A stretch of DNA of 64,000 nt from Arcanobacterium haemolyticum (lineage in GTDB: Bacteria; Actinomycetota; Actinomycetes; Actinomycetales; Actinomycetaceae): the NCBI GenBank assembly GCA_021532125.1, contig JADYUX010000002.1, positions 372,001 to 436,000 on the forward strand, in the 5' to 3' direction. Each line of letters starts with the position of its first letter. Within the stretch, counting starts at the first letter, position 1. The notes beneath the pieces were generated by a model. That model saw only the letters and a list, made by a program, of their open reading frames with translations, had not been told where the DNA came from and ran no database searches. This document shows, piece by piece, positions 19,394-28,016 of the stretch. The translations under genes and the position numbers were made by a program.

Positions 19394-20455
19394 TCACGCA
19401 TGCTCGTCAAGGTAATCGTCGGACAAGATCCAGGGCGGGAGGATATGCGCATTGAGTGTCTTGCCAAGGAGGCTCGCGAGAAGGTTGGATTCGTCATGCC
19501 TGTGGGCTATATCGATGCGGGCTTTCGCCCATGAATTCGATCCCATCCACCACCAGAGATATCCGGCTGTGGCAGCTGCATCGCCAGTGTCAGGAAGGTC
19601 GAGGCTGACACACATATCGACGAGGCTCGCGACGTAGCGTAATCGTTGCGCATGGGGTCGGATTCCCAGAACATCGCCCAGGCCGCAAGTGAGTTCCTCG
19701 TCGTCAATATCTTCTAGTGGCAACGCCCCTGCGGGCGACAAGGCATGAAGCAGGACCCGATCCCTCACGCTGGCGTGGGTGAGAGAAAGGGAAGCTCGGG
19801 CAAGATCTCCTGTCCGTGTTTCGCGGAGTTCTTCTGGCGGATCAGCGGAGGAGAGAAGATCATTCCATAGGCGCAGAAGGGTGGGGACGGAGGGTTTCTC
19901 CCGGATGTACTCTTCCCGTTCTTCGCCTGCTAGTGTGCGTAGTTCTGGGCGTGCGGGAGTGAGAGTCGGAGATGGTTGACGGCGGCTCGGAGCACTTCCG
20001 GAATAGACGAGGCTGGCGGCCGCCGGTGCTCCATCGAGTTCCTTCAACGAATGAACGTCTCCCTCACGTGTACACCACCGGCGTTCGTCGGCAAGGAATA
20101 CGTCGCATAGACCACCTCCGTTGCGTGCCACGGCACGTTTGGCAGCCCGAAAGATTCCCGCGAGTGATATTCGCGCAGCGCTATCGCTCACGTCCGTGAT
20201 GTATGCGGCGATAATGACGTGCCGCAGGCGAAACTGGTCAATAATACGAACGAGCTCTGCTGCAAGTTCTGGCGGTAGAGCATCGTCGGGTATGGCAACT
20301 GTTGCTACGGGCCCCACGCAGGCTTGGTTGCCGCTTATGTCGCGGCCGCGGTGATCGAGGCTCAAGAGGACGACTGTGTGGCGTGGTCGGTATCCGAGGA
20401 CATGCGGGATGAGAACGAGTGCTTCTTCAGGGCTGTGTATCTTGACGATGTTCAT
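19394..20455 (-). CDS. DUF4192 family protein
   Basis: A 353-residue protein that begins MNIVKIHSPEEALVLIPHVL and continues GYRPRHTVVLLSLD, the hallmark of DUF4192, an actinobacterial family of unknown function. No signal peptide, no membrane segment. The C-terminal half is helical with alanine/leucine-rich stretches and a tryptophan cluster (WWWMG). It is divergent from the prenyl synthase gene; the 110-bp space between them holds the 41-bp bipartite element at 20506-20546. The start has CACAAT then six bases, a weak leaderless pattern. Confidence 0.75.
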   Translation of the reverse strand: MNIVKIHSPEEALVLIPHVLGYRPRHTVVLLSLDHRGRDISGNQACVGPVATVAIPDDALPPELAAELVRIIDQFRLRHVIIAAYITDVSDSAARISLAGIFRAAKRAVARNGGGLCDVFLADERRWCTREGDVHSLKELDGAPAAASLVYSGSAPSRRQPSPTLTPARPELRTLAGEEREEYIREKPSVPTLLRLWNDLLSSADPPEELRETRTGDLARASLSLTHASVRDRVLLHALSPAGALPLEDIDDEELTCGLGDVLGIRPHAQRLRYVASLVDMCVSLDLPDTGDAAATAGYLWWWMGSNSWAKARIDIAHRHDESNLLASLLGKTLNAHILPPWILSDDYLDEHA

Positions 20456-20505
20456 AGGTGAATTGTGAAGGCTTTATCGTCGATCACGTTGGCTGTGCCT
20501 CTGCC

Positions 20506-20546
20506 TTGTGGATAACTGCCTGTGAGCGGCAGTCTGTGGAGAACAA
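20506..20546 (-). repeat. 41-bp bipartite element, copy 1 (paired DnaA-box-like 9-mers)
   Basis: On the minus strand: TTGTTCTCCACAG, 15 variable bases, CAGTTATCCACAA. The second half contains TTATCCACA, the classical DnaA box, and the first the related TTCTCCACA in the same direction, 28 bp apart start to start. It covers the expected -35 position of the prenyl synthase promoter. An identical pair of halves with the same 15-nt gap lies at 51087-51127. Confidence 0.8.
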
Positions 20547-20553
20547 CGCCCTG

Positions 20554-20559
20554 TACTCT
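20554..20559 (+). promoter_or_regulatory. -10 element of the leaderless prenyl synthase promoter
   Basis: TACTCT, then TGGAAT, then the ATG at 20566. The matching -35 position (about 20531-20536) falls inside the 41-bp bipartite element. Confidence 0.55.
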
Positions 20560-20565
20560 TGGAAT

Positions 20566-21654
20566 ATGCGCAGTAATCTCGATAGCTTTCGTCGTAGCGT
20601 TGGAGAATCAGCCCGTCGTGCTCTCACGATAGCTTCGGCTCACGTCACTTCATCGGAGATATACGACGAATTTCTTGCGCCCGCCCTCACGCTCATGACG
20701 GGCGGAAAGCGCACGCGCGCGTTGCTTGTTCTCGCTGGTTATGAGCTTTCCAGTGAGCAACCCTCCGAGAGCGTTACCGCTGCCGCTAGCGCAATGGAGC
20801 TTTATCAAGCTTCTGCGCTTATTCACGACGACGTCATCGACGACTCCTCCATGCGCCGTGGGGTGCCCGCTAGCCACGTCCAATTCTCTCGGTTACACAG
20901 CGACGAAGGATTCGGAGGATCAGCGTCAACCTTCGGCCAGGCAGGTGCAATTCTCCTTGGCGACTTCGTGTTAGCTGCTTCAATGAGCGAAATTCGTCGC
21001 GCCGTGCGCATAGCCGAGCTCTCATCGCAAGGCTCCGATTACAGCGCGGTTGAACAGCTGTTCCATGACATGGCTGCCGAGGTAGCTTTCGGCCAATACC
21101 TTGATATACGAACGGAGCATGAACCTCTGGCCCATGCGAACGACGCCCAGCGCAGGGCGTTCGAGGTTATGCGCCATAAGACGGTCGGATATTCCGTTCG
21201 CACGCCGTTGCTCCTGGGCGCGCATCTCGGGCAGGCAGAACCGCGCCTCATCGCGTTACTCGAGCAGCTTTCGGAGCCCCTCGGCTTGGCCTTTCAGTTA
21301 CGCGACGATTCACTCGGCATTTTCGGCGACCCTGCGGATACCGGGAAACCTGCATGTGGCGACATTACCGAAGGAAAACGTACAGTTCTCCTTTCACTCA
21401 CGCGGGATCTGTGCAGCGACGACGACCGCCGGTGGCTCGACGGCAAGCTCGGCAAAGTTCTTTCCGACGACGAGGTTGAGAGAGTTCGCTCAATAGTTGT
21501 GGTGAGTGGCGCCCACGCCGAACATGAGAAGCTCATCGAGAGCTACGAAACGCTTGCCGACGATATCTGCGGAGAGATCTCGCGTGCCGCACGCCGTGAG
21601 GGTGTGGAGGTCCTTAACGGAATCATGGCGTCGCTTCGGGGCCGCACATCGTAG
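20566..21654 (+). CDS. Polyprenyl diphosphate synthase (IdsA-like)
   Basis: Trans-isoprenyl diphosphate synthase that condenses allylic diphosphates with IPP to make geranylgeranyl or longer diphosphates for quinones or other prenyl lipids. The first Asp-rich motif is DDVIDDS near residue 91 and the second LRDDSLGIFGD near residue 246; GGKRTR near residue 47 binds IPP. I take the ATG at 20566 (MRSNLDSF) because of the -10 spacing; the frame extends 36 codons upstream across the repeat element but with no similarity. In mycobacteria idsA2 sits in the same neighbourhood as Rv2175c and pknL. Confidence 0.92.
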   Translation: MRSNLDSFRRSVGESARRALTIASAHVTSSEIYDEFLAPALTLMTGGKRTRALLVLAGYELSSEQPSESVTAAASAMELYQASALIHDDVIDDSSMRRGVPASHVQFSRLHSDEGFGGSASTFGQAGAILLGDFVLAASMSEIRRAVRIAELSSQGSDYSAVEQLFHDMAAEVAFGQYLDIRTEHEPLAHANDAQRRAFEVMRHKTVGYSVRTPLLLGAHLGQAEPRLIALLEQLSEPLGLAFQLRDDSLGIFGDPADTGKPACGDITEGKRTVLLSLTRDLCSDDDRRWLDGKLGKVLSDDEVERVRSIVVVSGAHAEHEKLIESYETLADDICGEISRAARREGVEVLNGIMASLRGRTS

Positions 21655-21656
21655 CC

Positions 21657-21692
21657 GCGTTGTGGGGCGGGCTCAGCTCTACCCCACAACGC
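21657..21692. terminator. Hairpin between prenyl synthase and Rv2175c-like gene
   Basis: Perfect 11-bp arms (21657-21667 with 21682-21692) and a 14-nt loop, directly after the synthase stop and before the convergent gene's stop. Confidence 0.75.
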
Positions 21693-21727
21693 CGGATTGA
21701 TGACATCTACGCCACGGTCAAAGTGGG

Positions 21728-22087
21728 TCAGAAAGCAAGCATTCCCGCAACGCGACGCACTGCGTGAATTCGGCCACTTTTTAGAGCGGTAAGTGGTGCT
21801 TCTCCGAGCTCCGCCTCCTCATTGAGCAACCAAGCGATCGCCTCGCCCTGGCTAAATCCACCGTCAATAAGGGTCGTAATTGTTCCTCGCAACGCCGGCA
21901 GTGGAGCGAGGGCGCCATCACGCATGACCAGGAATTCTTCAGGAATAACAAGGGGTCCCTCGTCAGTCAGGCGTGTGGCGGCAAGGCGATTTTCAGCGAT
22001 CATGGTGCGAACGTCGCGCAGGCGAACGTCGAGTCGTTCAGCAACATCTGGAATTGAAAGCCATGTGGCTTGAGGAGTCGTACTCAC
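21728..22087 (-). CDS. Rv2175c-family DNA-binding protein
   Basis: A 119-residue protein with an N-terminal winged-helix/MerR-like fold (WLSIPDVAERLDVRLRDVRTM) and the C-terminal module seen in Rv2175c. In Mycobacterium tuberculosis, Rv2175c is a DNA-binding substrate of the kinase PknL. Here the PknL-type kinase gene lies 3.8 kb away, so the pairing may be kept although other genes lie between. The GTG start is preceded by TACCCT and six bases without Shine-Dalgarno. Target genes unknown. Confidence 0.85.
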   Translation of the reverse strand: MSTTPQATWLSIPDVAERLDVRLRDVRTMIAENRLAATRLTDEGPLVIPEEFLVMRDGALAPLPALRGTITTLIDGGFSQGEAIAWLLNEEAELGEAPLTALKSGRIHAVRRVAGMLAF

Positions 22088-22093
22088 ACGAAA

Positions 22094-22099
22094 AGGGTA
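22094..22099 (-). promoter_or_regulatory. -10 element of the leaderless Rv2175c-like gene
   Basis: TACCCT, then TTTCGT, then GTG at 22087 on the minus strand. Confidence 0.45.
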
Positions 22100-22146
22100 T
22101 CCATTTTCATCACTTCAGTGGAAACTGCTCCCCTTGAAGCACTATT

Positions 22147-22197
22147 GTCACATTTAGCACAAATGTAACAATTTGATCTTGCGTCACATCTGTAACA
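22147..22197 (+). promoter_or_regulatory. Four phased GTMACA direct repeats (candidate MtrA boxes)
   Basis: GTCACA at 22147, GTAACA at 22165, GTCACA at 22183 and GTAACA at 22192 lie on the same strand at steps of 18, 18 and 9 nt. Direct repeats of GTMAC are the known form of binding sites for MtrA, which controls cell-wall hydrolase genes in actinobacteria. The array is 55 nt before the LysM/transglycosylase start. Assignment to MtrA is inference. Confidence 0.5.
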
Positions 22198-22251
22198 CGC
22201 TTATCGCAGTGTGAGAAGATGCGGCTCCTGACCAATCGCTGGAGGTTTACC

Positions 22252-23700
22252 TTGAAGCAATCACGCGCAGTCCGCGCATCTGGCGCGGTTCTCGCAGCCA
22301 CCACCGCACTTGGCTTCGTCGCGCCTGCCTCGCAGGCAGCACCACACCACCCCTCGACTGACACCTCCGGCAACCTCGCACTTGCCCGCTCAAGCGCACC
22401 GGAAAAGCACGCAACACTCGCAATGAGCTACCAAGTCGCTTCAGGTGATACCTTGGCAAGCATTTCGCAGCGCACCGGAACAGACATCTCTGTCCTTGCT
22501 CGTGCGAACAAGCTCGCCGAATCGGCACTACTACGTGCAGGGCAGCTTCTCCAGATTCCCGTTCCCTCGCACTCGCGTACAGTCAAGCTTGTCTCCCACG
22601 AAACAACGGAATGTACGGTCGAGGCAGGAGACACACTCTCCTCGATCGCACAGCGCTACGGCTCCACGGTCGCCGCGCTCGCCTCTGCTAACGGAATCGC
22701 CAACCCGGACCGTATCTATGTCGGCCAAAAGCTCACAATTCCTGGGAGTTCGGCGCCCGCAAGCACTCCAGCAGCCGCAAGCACACCAACTCCAGTAGCC
22801 GCAGGAACCTATACCGTTGCGCAGGGAGATACTCTCTCCTCAATTGCTCGGCAGTTTGGCACGAGCGTTGCCGCAATCGCTGCAGCTAATGGCATCTCGA
22901 ACCCCAACCGCATCTATGTTGGCCAAGTGCTGTCGATTGCTGGGGCTGCCTCCGCAACACCGGTCGTTGAGGCACCGGCCGCGGCGACAACTTCCTCCCA
23001 GACGAGCACACCTGCTCCGGCAGCCTCGGGAACATATACCGTTGCCAGTGGTGACACCCTCTCGTCGATCGCGCGCAAGCTCGGGACGACGACCGCCTCA
23101 CTCGCCTCAGCTAACGGCATTTCAAACCCCAACCGCATTTACGTCGGTCAGGTACTTTCTGTCAGTGGTTCGACGAGCACCTCGTCGGCTCCTTCCGCAG
23201 GCGCGACCGGGTCCTCACTTGTTCCCAACACGTTCCTCGGCTACACCTACTCAGACGCCACCGTGGCGGCCGCCAACCACAACAAATCCTCCCTTAACTC
23301 ATCCTCCGTGCCGTCGCGGGCACAGATGCAGCAGATCGTCCGTGATGTTGCCGTTCAGATGGGTGTCGATCCCTCGCTCGCCCTCGCCCACGCCTACGTC
23401 GAGTCCGGTTTCGATGCGCGTGCCGTATCTCCCGCGAACGCTGTGGGAGTTATGCAAGTCATCCCGTCCTCGGGTGAATGGGCCTCAACGATGGTGGGGC
23501 GAGATCTCAACCTCCTCGATCCCTACGACAATGCCGTAGCAGGAGTTGCCATTATTCGTTGGCTCCAGCGCAACGCTGATTCTCTCGATCAGGGAATCGC
23601 CGGCTACTACCAAGGCCTCGGCGGCGTGCGCAAGAACGGTATGAAATCCGATACGCGCACATACGTGGCAAAGGTTCGCTCAGCGATGTCGTCGTTCTAA
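22252..23700 (+). CDS. Secreted LysM-repeat lytic transglycosylase
   Basis: Exported peptidoglycan-binding and -cleaving protein. I choose TTG at 22252: it has GGAGG six nt upstream and gives a clean signal peptide ([10 protein letters not shown], hydrophobic core, APASQA). An ATG at 22219 is in frame but lacks a good Shine-Dalgarno. Four LysM domains begin near residues 59, 120, 186 and 261, each with the GDTLxSI core, joined by Ala/Pro/Thr/Ser linkers. A transglycosylase (SLT/goose-lysozyme-like) domain fills residues ~353-482, with the likely catalytic glutamate in AYVESGF and GVMQVIP after it. The GTMACA array upstream suggests MtrA-like control. Confidence 0.9.
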   Translation: MKQSRAVRASGAVLAATTALGFVAPASQAAPHHPSTDTSGNLALARSSAPEKHATLAMSYQVASGDTLASISQRTGTDISVLARANKLAESALLRAGQLLQIPVPSHSRTVKLVSHETTECTVEAGDTLSSIAQRYGSTVAALASANGIANPDRIYVGQKLTIPGSSAPASTPAAASTPTPVAAGTYTVAQGDTLSSIARQFGTSVAAIAAANGISNPNRIYVGQVLSIAGAASATPVVEAPAAATTSSQTSTPAPAASGTYTVASGDTLSSIARKLGTTTASLASANGISNPNRIYVGQVLSVSGSTSTSSAPSAGATGSSLVPNTFLGYTYSDATVAAANHNKSSLNSSSVPSRAQMQQIVRDVAVQMGVDPSLALAHAYVESGFDARAVSPANAVGVMQVIPSSGEWASTMVGRDLNLLDPYDNAVAGVAIIRWLQRNADSLDQGIAGYYQGLGGVRKNGMKSDTRTYVAKVRSAMSSF

Positions 23701-23726
23701 TCTCTCAGCAAACATTCTGAAATATC

Positions 23727-23776
23727 GACAACGTGGGGTGTGGTGCATACAAACATGCACCACACCCCACGTTGTC
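23727..23776. terminator. Bidirectional 22-bp hairpin
   Basis: Perfect arms 23727-23748 and 23755-23776 around a 6-nt loop between the convergent transglycosylase and response-regulator genes. Confidence 0.85.
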
Positions 23777-23809
23777 ATCACCGGCGATGAAACTGCTCAG
23801 GCTTATGCC

Positions 23810-24475
23810 TTAGACACCTTCGATGCCAGCCTTAATCGCTTTGATAGCGAGCTCTCCCCTACTTGCGCATTTCGTATGTGTAAAGATTTCCGAAACGTAA
23901 GAACGAACTGTCGATTCTTGTAGGCCGAGAGCCCGCGCAATGGCTTTATTTGCGCGCGCTTCAAGCAGAAGGTTAAACACTGGGCGCAAATAGTCCGGGA
24001 GCGTTTCGACAGCTTGAACAAGATCGTTGAATTGTTCCCTGTTCTGGAGATTTGCTACGTAATTCGAGGCGAGAATATCGGTTGGCCGCGACCCCATAAC
24101 CGTCTGACCTGCATGAGCTTGTCGGATGAGTTTTGCTAACACGGGAACCGGGATATCCTTCGTGAGAAATCCTCGCACTCCTAGGGATAAAGCCTGACCT
24201 AACGAATCTTCGTGCTCGAAGGCGGTGAGCATAACAATCGTCGTATCTGGATAGTTTTCGCGCACGATCTGGGCAGTTGTGATTCCGTCGAGCACAGGCA
24301 TATCGACGTCAAGGAGAAGAACGTCATAATGCTCCTTGCCCATCTCGACAAGAACATCGCCACCGTTTGCCGCGCGGCCAACGCGAGAGATTCCCTCTGC
24401 TTGGGATAAGAGTTCCGAGAGTCCGTCGCGTATAACGGCATCGTCATCGGCAAGAAGAACACTGACATCAGCCAT
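23810..24475 (-). CDS. NarL/LuxR-family response regulator
   Basis: Transcription factor of a two-component system, 221 residues. Receiver domain with the acidic pair in LLADDDA, phospho-acceptor D56 in LLLDVDMP and the conserved lysine in FLTKDI. The C-terminal LuxR-type HTH runs from about residue 160 (ANKAIARALGLQESTVRSYV). The ATG at 24475 has GGGGGA upstream and comes 1 nt after the kinase stop, so the pair is co-translated. The signal and targets are unknown; being beside a wall hydrolase and a PASTA kinase makes a cell-envelope role plausible. Confidence 0.92.
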   Translation of the reverse strand: MADVSVLLADDDAVIRDGLSELLSQAEGISRVGRAANGGDVLVEMGKEHYDVLLLDVDMPVLDGITTAQIVRENYPDTTIVMLTAFEHEDSLGQALSLGVRGFLTKDIPVPVLAKLIRQAHAGQTVMGSRPTDILASNYVANLQNREQFNDLVQAVETLPDYLRPVFNLLLEARANKAIARALGLQESTVRSYVSEIFTHTKCASRGELAIKAIKAGIEGV

Positions 24476-24476
24476 G

Positions 24477-25739
24477 TCATTCCCCCTTCTTCGGAATGAT
24501 CGCAAAGAGGATCCACCGCGAGCCGGTGCGTCCAAACGACATCTCGCCGCCCTCGTCACGCACTCGCTGGTGCAGGTTCGTGAGCCCAAATCCTCCTGAG
24601 ATATGTGGGTTAGAAATACAGTTTTTTACCGTGTTACTTGTTGTGATACTCAAACCAGATTGATCGATATCTAAGCTGATACTTGCTTGGGAACCCTCTG
24701 GTGCATATTTGAGGATATTACTTGCCGATTCGCGGATAACCAGCGCACCTATAAGACGCTGCTGTCGCGTGAGACGGCTATCGACGGTGTCGATGGTGAA
24801 CGAATCATTGAGATCAATATCGATATCAATATCGCGTGTGGAGAGCATCATGAGCGCCTGGGATATTGACGACGAAATACTTGCCCGTTCCTCATAAACA
24901 TCGAGATTGAGAATTACCGGTCTCAGTCGCTGTGATGCCACCGTTGCGATGCGCGAAAGTTCCGCCAAGTCGTCGGCGGCTCCAGGGTGCTGAGCTATGA
25001 GCTTTTGGGAGATAATCGCAATTCTCGCGAGGTCTTTGGCAGTTGTGTCATGGAGCTCCGCTGCGAGATCGCGACGAACTTTGAAGGTAGCTTCCACTGC
25101 CTTCTTACGTTCGGAGTCGGCTTGCTGCTTGAGATAAGCAATACGCCTGTCCTGATTTCTCAGAGTTATCCCGACAAACCACGTACACAAGAGGCTAAAG
25201 ATTGTTGCTACCAGTTGGAAAAGCAGAGAGTCGTAGCGAATCGCATCGAAAATCTGGACGCCTTCGATGACGATGCAGGCAACAACAGCCGGCTTGTACC
25301 ACAGGCGTCGAATCCAATTGACGACGATAAAGTACGCGCCGACGATTGGCATGCCGATAGATTCTCCCCAGGGAAAGAGGAGGAACGAGGCGAGCAGCGC
25401 AATATAGGTGATCTCAAAGAAAGGCACATATCTACTTGAAAACGCCAGGAGAACGCCAAGGAGGGCAAGCTGCGGAGTTTCGAGCAAGTATTCGACAGGA
25501 TGCTCTGTCCACAGAAACATATCGAGGACGACGACGAGAATTCCGGCGGCAATATAACCGCCACTCATCATGGAGAGATTCTCGGGTGGATCAGGGAAGA
25601 TACGCGCCCACCATCGAGCGATGTGGCTCTGCGCCACCCGACACGTATCGGCCTGAGCATGATCATCACGCCCAGGCATAGATTCGTGCCTGTCCTCGCG
25701 GTGCGCTAGGTCACTCGGTGAGGGCAGCATAGTACGCAT
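24477..25739 (-). CDS. Membrane sensor histidine kinase (HisKA_3, NarL-partner type)
   Basis: A 420-residue sensor kinase. Five or six hydrophobic segments span about residues 57-190 with short loops, so it probably senses within the membrane. The HisKA_3 dimerisation helix holds the phospho-accepting histidine in DLAAELHDTTAKD (about residue 226). The ATPase has a degenerate N box (IRESASNILKYA) and GGFGLTNLHQRV. The ATG has AAGGAG upstream. It is divergent from the PASTA kinase gene, with about 155 nt between starts. Confidence 0.9.
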   Translation of the reverse strand: MRTMLPSPSDLAHREDRHESMPGRDDHAQADTCRVAQSHIARWWARIFPDPPENLSMMSGGYIAAGILVVVLDMFLWTEHPVEYLLETPQLALLGVLLAFSSRYVPFFEITYIALLASFLLFPWGESIGMPIVGAYFIVVNWIRRLWYKPAVVACIVIEGVQIFDAIRYDSLLFQLVATIFSLLCTWFVGITLRNQDRRIAYLKQQADSERKKAVEATFKVRRDLAAELHDTTAKDLARIAIISQKLIAQHPGAADDLAELSRIATVASQRLRPVILNLDVYEERASISSSISQALMMLSTRDIDIDIDLNDSFTIDTVDSRLTRQQRLIGALVIRESASNILKYAPEGSQASISLDIDQSGLSITTSNTVKNCISNPHISGGFGLTNLHQRVRDEGGEMSFGRTGSRWILFAIIPKKGE

Positions 25740-25882
25740 CAGCTCTCCTTACTTTTGTCTGCGCCGATCTTAACCAATCTGTCGAGTTGGAGGCACTGCC
25801 TTCCGTCAAACGTTGAGACGCTCTCCTCTCAGCGCCGTTCTCTTGCAGCGTGGCGGCACCTACCTTCCCATGACGAGGCAGG

Positions 25883-25888
25883 TAATCT
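25883..25888 (+). promoter_or_regulatory. -10 element of the leaderless PASTA-kinase promoter
   Basis: TAATCT, then seven bases, then GTG at 25896. No Shine-Dalgarno. Confidence 0.5.
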
Positions 25889-25895
25889 TGGGTTC

Positions 25896-27926
25896 GTGGA
25901 GCAAACTGACCCTCTTATCGGCACAATTGTTGATGGCCGTTACCTCATTACTGACCACCTTGGCCGTGGCGGTATGGCAACGGTCTACCTTGCGCGCGAT
26001 AAAAGGCTTGAGCGAGATGTCGCTCTCAAACTCATGCATCCGCATCTGGCTAACATGCCCGATTTCACGGATCGTTTCAATAAGGAGGCGCGATCCGTGG
26101 CGCGCCTGTCGAGCCAGTGGGTTGTTTCGGTTCACGACCAAGGCGTATGGTCGAGTCCCCATGGCGCCCAAGCCTATCTCGTCATGGAGTACATCCCCGG
26201 CCCCGACGTTCGCACAGAACTCTCACGCCTGGGAAGTTTCACCATCGGAACAGCCCTCAACATCGTCGAACAAACATTCCAGGCGCTTGCCACCGCGCAC
26301 CGCGCTGGCCTCATTCATCGCGACGTCAAACCAGAAAACATCCTTCTGCAAGCCCCACTAGAATCAGCGAGTGTTTTCGACCAACAGGTTATTCACGCAA
26401 AGGTTGCGGATTTCGGTTTGGCACGAGCAGTGTCGGCAACCACAACGGCCTCCGTGCCGATGGGCACCGTTGCCTACATGGCACCCGAAGCCATTTCATC
26501 AGGCAAAGTCGAGGCGCCTGCCGACGTGTACGCCGTTGGAATCATGCTCTATGAGTTTCTCACCGGCACGCTTCCTTTCCACGGCGAAACGGCAATCGCA
26601 ACGGCCTACCAGCACGTCAATGCTCCCATCCCCCGTATTGCCGATTCCGAAGATTGGTTCCCTCCTGCCCTCGATTCGTTCATCGGCCTCCTCACGGCGA
26701 AAAGTCCCCATGAGCGCCCTCGTGACGGAGCAGCGGCCCTCGACGCACTCCACGACGTTCTTGCGACAATCCCCGAGGAAATGCGTATCCGCCGCATACC
26801 TGTGATTCCTCATGTGCGGCCCTCGTCAGGTGAAACTCTGGCTCTCCCAGATACAGCATCGTCAGCAGCGCTCCCTCGCCCCGTGAGCCCGTCGGAGTCT
26901 GAACCAGATACTCCGATTGCACACACGTTGAAGCTCGACACACTCGCTCACGCCCCCGATCCTGGCCCGCAGGAACACTCGACGCGAGAGAGCACCACTC
27001 ACGCCCTCACCCCCGCCTCGGAACACGAGGCAGGAAATCCTGTTTCTGTCCGCAAGCGTAAGGCGCCTCTCGTCGCGGTCGTCGTCCTTTTCCTCGCTGC
27101 TATCTTCGCCGGCTGGTTCTATCTCGCTGGTCCCGGCCATCGGATTGACGTCCCATCTGTGGAAGGGCAGAGTTTCGATGATGCCAAGGCCAAACTCAGC
27201 GAGCATGGTTTCACGGTCGAACGGAGAGAAGCTTACTCAGACACAGTCGCTAACGGACTTGTCATCTCGACAGATCCTGCCGGAGGTGACAAGGCACATC
27301 CAAGCACGCCCATCGCAGTGACGGTTTCTCTCGGCATCGAGCAGGTGACCGTTCCCGATCTCACGGGAACCACAGAAGTCGAGGCCCAAACCGCTGTCGC
27401 GGATGCGCGCCTCACCTGGCAGAAGGACGAAGCCTACTCAGAAACAGTTGCCGCCGGCTCGGTGATTTCGCAAAGTATCGAATCGGGACGTCTCGTCGAC
27501 CATGATTCCGCCATCACCGTAACGATCTCCAAAGGCCGTGAGCCCATTCCCGTTCCCACCGTCGTCGGAGCTTCACGCGATGCTGCCGTCGCCTCCATCG
27601 AGAAGCTCGGCCTAACAGCCACCGTCACCGAAGAATTTTCCGATGATGTCCCCCAAGGCAACGTGATCTCCCAAGACCCGTCAACCGGCACGCGCTATCG
27701 GGGCGATGCTATCTCGGTCGTTGTCTCCAAGGGCCCAGAGCTCATCGAAGTACCCAATGTCGTCGGGATGTCCGAATCAAAGGCTCGCGAAACCCTCGAA
27801 TCGGCGGGTTTCCAAGTCAAAGTCGATAGCATCCTCATCCCCATTCTCAAGACGATCTATTCGCAATCTCCCGGAGCTGGGCAGATGGCACCAGTCGGAA
27901 GCGTTGTCACGATCTCAAAGGTGTGA
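25896..27926 (+). CDS. pknL: PASTA-domain Ser/Thr protein kinase (PknL/PknB type)
   Basis: Transmembrane eukaryotic-type kinase, 676 residues from the GTG at 25896 (VEQTDPLIGTIVDGRYLI), chosen from the -10 spacing; 47 open codons upstream have no similarity. Kinase domain: glycine loop LGRGGMATVYLARD, VALKLM lysine, LIHRDVKPENILL, VADFGLA and YMAPEA. One TM helix at about 388-412 follows a disordered acidic linker. The outside part has four PASTA repeats (from about residue 416) that bind peptidoglycan or lipid II. The adjacent aroG and the nearby Rv2175c-like gene match the mycobacterial pknL locus. Confidence 0.92.
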   Translation: MEQTDPLIGTIVDGRYLITDHLGRGGMATVYLARDKRLERDVALKLMHPHLANMPDFTDRFNKEARSVARLSSQWVVSVHDQGVWSSPHGAQAYLVMEYIPGPDVRTELSRLGSFTIGTALNIVEQTFQALATAHRAGLIHRDVKPENILLQAPLESASVFDQQVIHAKVADFGLARAVSATTTASVPMGTVAYMAPEAISSGKVEAPADVYAVGIMLYEFLTGTLPFHGETAIATAYQHVNAPIPRIADSEDWFPPALDSFIGLLTAKSPHERPRDGAAALDALHDVLATIPEEMRIRRIPVIPHVRPSSGETLALPDTASSAALPRPVSPSESEPDTPIAHTLKLDTLAHAPDPGPQEHSTRESTTHALTPASEHEAGNPVSVRKRKAPLVAVVVLFLAAIFAGWFYLAGPGHRIDVPSVEGQSFDDAKAKLSEHGFTVERREAYSDTVANGLVISTDPAGGDKAHPSTPIAVTVSLGIEQVTVPDLTGTTEVEAQTAVADARLTWQKDEAYSETVAAGSVISQSIESGRLVDHDSAITVTISKGREPIPVPTVVGASRDAAVASIEKLGLTATVTEEFSDDVPQGNVISQDPSTGTRYRGDAISVVVSKGPELIEVPNVVGMSESKARETLESAGFQVKVDSILIPILKTIYSQSPGAGQMAPVGSVVTISKV

Positions 27927-27972
27927 TCTCGGCACCGCACAAGGCTCATTACTGAGACTCTCCTGATGAGAA

Positions 27973-28009
27973 ACGACGAGGGCCACCGAACGTTGGCAGC
28001 CCTCGTCGT
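27973..28009. terminator. Hairpin between PASTA kinase and DAHP synthase genes
   Basis: 11-bp perfect arms (27973-27983 with 27999-28009) plus a possible inner GCCA/TGGC stem, between convergent genes. Confidence 0.7.
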
Positions 28010-28016
28010 CGCAAAC

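Noticed and set aside
20507-20515. Replication origin from the DnaA-box-like motif
   Set aside because: Only two related 9-mers are present at each site and no dnaA, dnaN or AT-rich unwinding element is near, so an oriC call is not supported.
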